DNA from: Mesocentrotus franciscanus
Lineage: Eukaryota; Echinodermata; Echinoidea; Camarodonta; Strongylocentrotidae
NCBI GenBank assembly: GCA_037976565.1
Contig: CP137680.1
Location: forward strand, 18,040,861 to 18,104,860
Direction: 5' to 3'
Length of the DNA stretch: 64,000 nucleotides
Shown here one piece after another: positions 59,190 to 64,000 of this stretch. The translations under genes and the position numbers were made by a program. The first letter of the stretch is position 1, and every line of letters begins with the position of its first letter. The notes beneath the pieces were generated by a model. The model was not told the DNA's origin, ran no database searches, and saw only the letters and a program-made list of their open reading frames with translations.

Positions 59190-62100
59190 TGTTTTTTAAG
59201 TGTAAGAAGAAACGAACAAATCTGTTTTCTTCGGAAGAAATAAATGAGAGTGCTTTACGCTGAATGGGTAGATATGTACGTGGTGCTCATGAAGAATGAT
59301 CGATTCGGTATTGGAAATAAAAGTCAAATAGGGGTGATCCATTATTCATTAATCCGTGTTGTAGCCATTACGAGGAACTGGGGAATTACCCCAAGTCATT
59401 AAGAGGTGGCCTACGTCATCAAACAAATTGCGATTATCTTTGCTCCTCATCGGAACCTATGAATATGAATTTGAATTCTATTCGAGTTAGTGGTTGCTTG
59501 TAAAGTTCCGATAGCCTTGTCGATGATTATTGAGAAACAGGCGAGTGGGAAGAATGATAACTACTGGGAAGGAGTATGGAGAAAGAGAGATGACAAAACA
59601 TAGCGCGGGCTTTAGAGAAAGGCGAACAGAAAATAAAGTCAACTAATTTGTGCTTAGAGTATATGTTTCTATGTATGTCCAAGGAGAAATGCGGAAAAAG
59701 AATGGTACTAGTTCGCTGATAAATTGTATTATTTTTTCAAAGGTTCTGAACACAGTTTTAAAGAAAACAATGCACATATATATTATTTTAGAATACATCA
59801 TAACTTATCTATATCAGACCAAAATTGGGACATTTTCCATCTTTGAGAAAACAAAAGAACGTTGAAATGAAAGTGAAGATAGATTTGAGCATTTTCTGTA
59901 CAAAAGAATTTTCACGGCCTCTCCAGGCTGATTTCTCTCTGTAGTCTATGAAATAGAACAGCAAATAAGAAAATTTATCAAATTTAAACAGATTATCAAT
60001 CAAAAAAATTGATTCGGCGTGTATTGCAATGTAGGATGATTTTGTGATCAATGATTATTCTTCAAGAAAAATACTCCGTAAACGCAATGTTTGATTGCCC
60101 TTAATAATGATGTCGGTCAAAATAGATTTGGCACCTTTGTAAACACGTTCTTCATAGTGAGTAAACGGAGAAAAACTATTAAATCGATATGGCTTTCACC
60201 AGAAAAAGGGTGAATCAGATTATGAATATATAACCGTTTGTTTGAAGCAAATGTTAATCAGACACAAGCCTACATGAACATTTTTGGATAGAGCAAGCAA
60301 ACTGTTTCAAAAGTCATCTTTGATGAAATATCTTCTTTGAGGATCATCAGATGCTTTATGATGAAGAAATTCAGCACGGTACCACCATCCCTTCTCCAGC
60401 AATTAACGAGAATGAAAGCAAACAGTTTTTTTGTAAATCATTTGTACGTTTTAGTGACGTCAGGGTGTCAATGATTTATGGGCAGAAGATCAATTACACT
60501 TTTTAAACCCGGGATTAAGGTAATTAAATCTGGTCATTTGATAAAATATGATATAAATAGATATACCACTATAGTTCAATTGAGAACAGGTCGATAATCA
60601 TATAAATGTTACATACCCTTTAATAAATGTCAATTAAGCCAGTACTGCTTACATATCCAGGGACTATTTGAATCACGGATGTCTACTCCGAACAACTATC
60701 CGAGAGGACTGTTCCACCCTGGAAGCTACCCGGGGAGAACTACTGCCTCAGGAAAACTACATGTACTCCTAATGTGATTGCTGCCCCTCCCCATCACCAC
60801 CACCACCACCAACCCCACCACCATCAACTCCCCTACCACCAACAACAACAACACCACCATCACCACCAATAACAACAAAAACACTACCACAACCACCATC
60901 TCCGCCACCTAATAATACTTCCCATATGGGGGTATAATTTCCAGGGCCCTGGAGTTGCGATGGATCCAGATTGATCACAAGTCCTCCAACCAAACGTAAA
61001 CTCGCAAACTCCCATCTCATCAGTATAGAGGAGTTGCAATTTAAAACAAGTTGCTAATGATTTGAATCGGTCGCAACGGTTATAAAACGGGGCCCCTGTG
61101 CTAGTGCATTCCTAGATAACTAGATGACAAGATAACTGTGAACCCAAGATGTTATAATTAAATCCCCAATTCTTGAACTAGTTTGACACGTATTCTTGAT
61201 TGAAATTGAACTGTTCATAATGATTTAACCCACATTGAACACATAAACATAACGCACTACGCACTCACATATAGAGCGAACAATAGACCAACACTGGTTC
61301 CTCGTTTCCCGACAACACACGCCTCCCTGTGTTCAGAAAATCGATTGCAAAATAATGTTAATCCTCGATAAACGAGACGGCGGGAAATTTTTTGTTTGCA
61401 TTAAAATGATACGTGCTCATATATTCATCAAATCGCAAAGTATAGAGCTCGGTATATTAAAACAGACCGACTTTGACTGACCGCCAACCAAAATGAAATG
61501 TGGTTGACGTATGAGCGTTCACTTCACATGACGCTGAAGGAAATTAATGTAAATTGAAACTGACACACATTAACGTGTTTCAAAGTTTCAGAGCTATTAC
61601 ATACCATAACAAATGAATGTTGCAACATTATTAATTATATATTTATAAATTAAAAAAAAATTAAAAAATGCGTGCACACAGGATACCGATCATTTCAAAC
61701 ATTCAACTTTAATCACGCATGGGGTTTTCCCAACGTTGAATTAAAAGTCTCGAGAAATGTTGAGTTAACGTGCTTCGCCAAGCTTCACTATTGAATCGTG
61801 TCCACACACCCGTCGACTTCGTGTTTGTTCCCAACTAACATAATGCTCTCATATGCTCACCAGTTGCCGGTAAGAATTAATTACAAGCTCCCTGTCTATC
61901 GCTTCTTTGTAACGCATGATGCAGTTAGCTGTCCTAATATTGAAACATCATCACCGTCATTGCAAAGAGCCAGAGGCTGGGCGGGCGAGGGCTACGACCT
62001 CACACGGGATGATTCCCGTCAAAATCCCTCCGGTTTAAGTAAGAGAGACATGTGTTCATTCATTGTCCGCTGCCCAGGAAGAACTAGGCGAAGCTCTCTC

Positions 62101-62620
62101 GATGAAGATTTATTTAATAAAAAGGCTGCAGTTATTTCGGCATTCCCCGATGGCGCCCGTATTAAACGAAGATGGCATTTTTAATAGTTAAATCGAAGTT
62201 CTCTATCGATACAATATTTTTTCATTTTTCAGGGCGCCACACTGCGGTGACTTATTTCTATGATATTTTGTCTTTATTTGTATCCAACGCCAGATGTAAA
62301 ATAAGGATGAAACCTTAGGAATCTTTAATATGAACTTTATCCGCAGATATATATACGATTATTATTAATTGATGCAAATCAGTCCCATGAAAGAGGAGGG
62401 GTAGGTCTCAGTTAGGTTTTAGGAACACTTTTGGTTGGATTTGATTAACGAGAAGAACTTGTTGGTCGAGAGAAACTCTGTCGATAGTCTCAATACCATG
62501 CACGGTTTATAGAAAGAGATACGGGAAGACATTATTACTCGTTAAGTAATTTATCAGAAATGCAGACTTTAATATTGTTTAAACCATGTTCCAAATTTGG
62601 CATCATCCAGAAACGTTTTC
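59190..62620. other. No gene seen; ACC-rich tract at 60785-60905
   Basis: An interrupted (CCA)n/(CAA)n microsatellite lies at 60785-60905, giving Val/Gly-rich minus frames. A solo MITE-like end AAAACGGGGCCCCTG lies near 61086. The 128-codon frame at 61798-62184 has no recognisable domain. Confidence 0.45.
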
Positions 62621-62621
62621 C

Positions 62622-63014
62622 TTAAAGAGAAGGTTGAGTTCTGGGAAGAGGTGAAAAATAAAGTGTGAGCGTTATCATTGTTATTATGCAAGTGTGGAAG
62701 AACATCAGAGAAAACAAGGTTCCCTGAAAAGCATGGCTCTTCAAATGCCTTAATATTCTAAATATGGCATGTAACAGCATAAAAATCGGGACGGATTTTT
62801 ATGCCACATGTTCGTGTAGTCCCATATACATCTTTCTGTGTACAGTGCTTGTAACTTTACCAAGACTGGGCCAAATTTCGTATCATTTTGATGATTCCAG
62901 AACCTTGCAGTACACACCAATACTTGTATGCTAGATTATCAAACTTTTCTGATCGATTCCACACCGTTTCTTTCACAATGCAATCGCATGTCCAGAACTC
63001 AACTTTATCTTTAA
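62622..63014 (+). mobile_element. MITE family A, copy 3
   Basis: Left TTAAAGAGAAGGTTGAGTTC and right CCAGAACTCAACTTTATC with TTTAA are inverted. The body is collinear with 29413-29802, and it keeps a longer centre (AAATCGGGACGGATTTTTAT) also seen in 9351-9736. Confidence 0.9.
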
Positions 63015-64000
63015 ACATTCAAATTACTGAAAAGACAGGTCGGCCCAGCAAGAACGTTCTATCTGCGCACGCAAAATTCGCTCAGCAATACATCGTTGTT
63101 AAATATTGACGAGAAGAAGGAAAAACACACTTTTAACAGTTGCAGAGGCAGGTGAGTAGGTGGTGTATTGAATGAATTAAACATTTTGAACCATATCCAA
63201 TGCGTCACTAGATTTGCCCTTTATATTAAAGTGAACCGGTAACATTGTTGAAGGTTGATGAAAGAACTGCGAAATTTGTGTATGAAATGTTACTTATTAT
63301 ATTCCTTCTACTGTACTAACCCTCTCACATGCAACAAATCCTGAAAAAATCTCAAACCACAAAGATATTTATGGTTTTCTTTGAAGGCGTCACTGTGCGA
63401 CACCCTCTAAAAGTAAATTCTCCCAACCAATTTTTGAATTTTCCCATCCGTTTTCCATGCAAATAAAACATAAAACAGGCTTTTAAAAATTTGTCAACAC
63501 TTACATATCTGGAATGGTATATTGAGCCACTTCATTGCTTTGTGACGATTTACATTCACCTAAAATTTAATTAAATTATAATAATATAGTTGGGAAAATT
63601 CGCGAATCGATCACATCAGTTTTTCTTTAATTTTTATCATCAATAACGGTCTGTTTTCACAAAAACTTTCAGATTATCTTTAAAAATGTACATCAAGCAG
63701 CGAAGTCACTACCTTAGCACCATTTTCTCTCATCTGAATAATCTACAAGTCCCTTTAAGTGAAATGGGTGACAGAGCTTATGGTGGAATATTCATCCAAG
63801 TCAGGATTGAGCCGGCGGATGCCTACGCCCTTCCGTTTCAAAGCCACATGTTCATAATTCAACGTTTATCATCCTGCGTGAAGCTACAAATACAAATTTT
63901 TAAAAACAAAATCATCACTCAAATTTCACCAGTTAAATCAAACATTACATAAAAAGGTGCAACATTGGATGAAAGGTTACCTGAAACAAGCTCGAATGCT
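63015..64000. other. No feature seen
   Basis: AT-rich sequence with short frames only, up to the window end. Confidence 0.4.

Noticed and set aside
61798..62184. 128-codon plus-strand frame
   Set aside because: No domain, no splice context, and frames of this length are expected by chance in 64 kb.

Overview
The window looks like metazoan, most likely echinoderm (sea-urchin-like), nuclear DNA. It is AT-rich and gene-poor, with long microsatellites, tRNA-derived SINEs and a very high density of small inverted-repeat DNA elements. Several foldback elements have arms made of short tandem repeats, an architecture known from the sea urchin TU elements. The organism call is an inference from style; nothing here fixes a species.

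Only one protein-coding gene is clear: an uninterrupted 409-codon class A (rhodopsin-family) G protein-coupled receptor at 47879-49108 (+). It is probably a neuropeptide-type receptor, with all seven membrane segments, but lacks the usual tryptophan of TM6 and the usual TM3 cysteine. A candidate promoter (inverted CCAAT box plus NRF1-type palindrome) lies near 46207-46236. Two weaker coding candidates are one GC-rich exon-like segment at 35440-35553 (+) and a series of exon-like segments on the minus strand between 22148 and 18866, inside a 4.2-kb inverted-repeat-bounded region.

Layout: 1-1575 is a large foldback element with 22-bp-spaced palindromes. 3.6-4.0 kb holds a short tandem repeat and 4.7-5.1 kb a long-arm MITE. 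6.4-7.5 kb is a cluster of nested and abutting MITEs. 10742-11478 is a PIF/Harbinger element with a transposase remnant and its target duplication. 12.0-15.1 kb holds decayed duplications. 16.5-17.9 kb holds two MITEs, a Tc1/mariner-type MITE and a SINE in close succession. 18277-22442 is the 4.2-kb inverted-repeat region. 23.5-24.3 kb is a tandem duplication. 26.5-29.8 kb has three scattered MITEs. 31.3-32.8 kb has a minisatellite and a second foldback element. 36.4-37.6 kb has a MITE split by a SINE and a second SINE. 40.2 kb has another SINE. 41845-42241 is a hAT-type element with an exact 8-bp target duplication. 47.9-49.1 kb is the receptor. 53.7-56.5 kb is a dense palindrome and MITE cluster. 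58.0-59.2 kb has two more elements, one carrying promoter-like motifs. 62.6 kb has a third copy of one MITE family.

The remaining stretches show no coding or structural signal that can be supported by eye. No CRISPR array, rRNA, functional tRNA gene or reverse transcriptase was seen. No new biological system is demonstrated; the strongest leads are the foldback elements with phased palindromes, the 4.2-kb region with exon-like segments, and the element carrying a promoter-like core.
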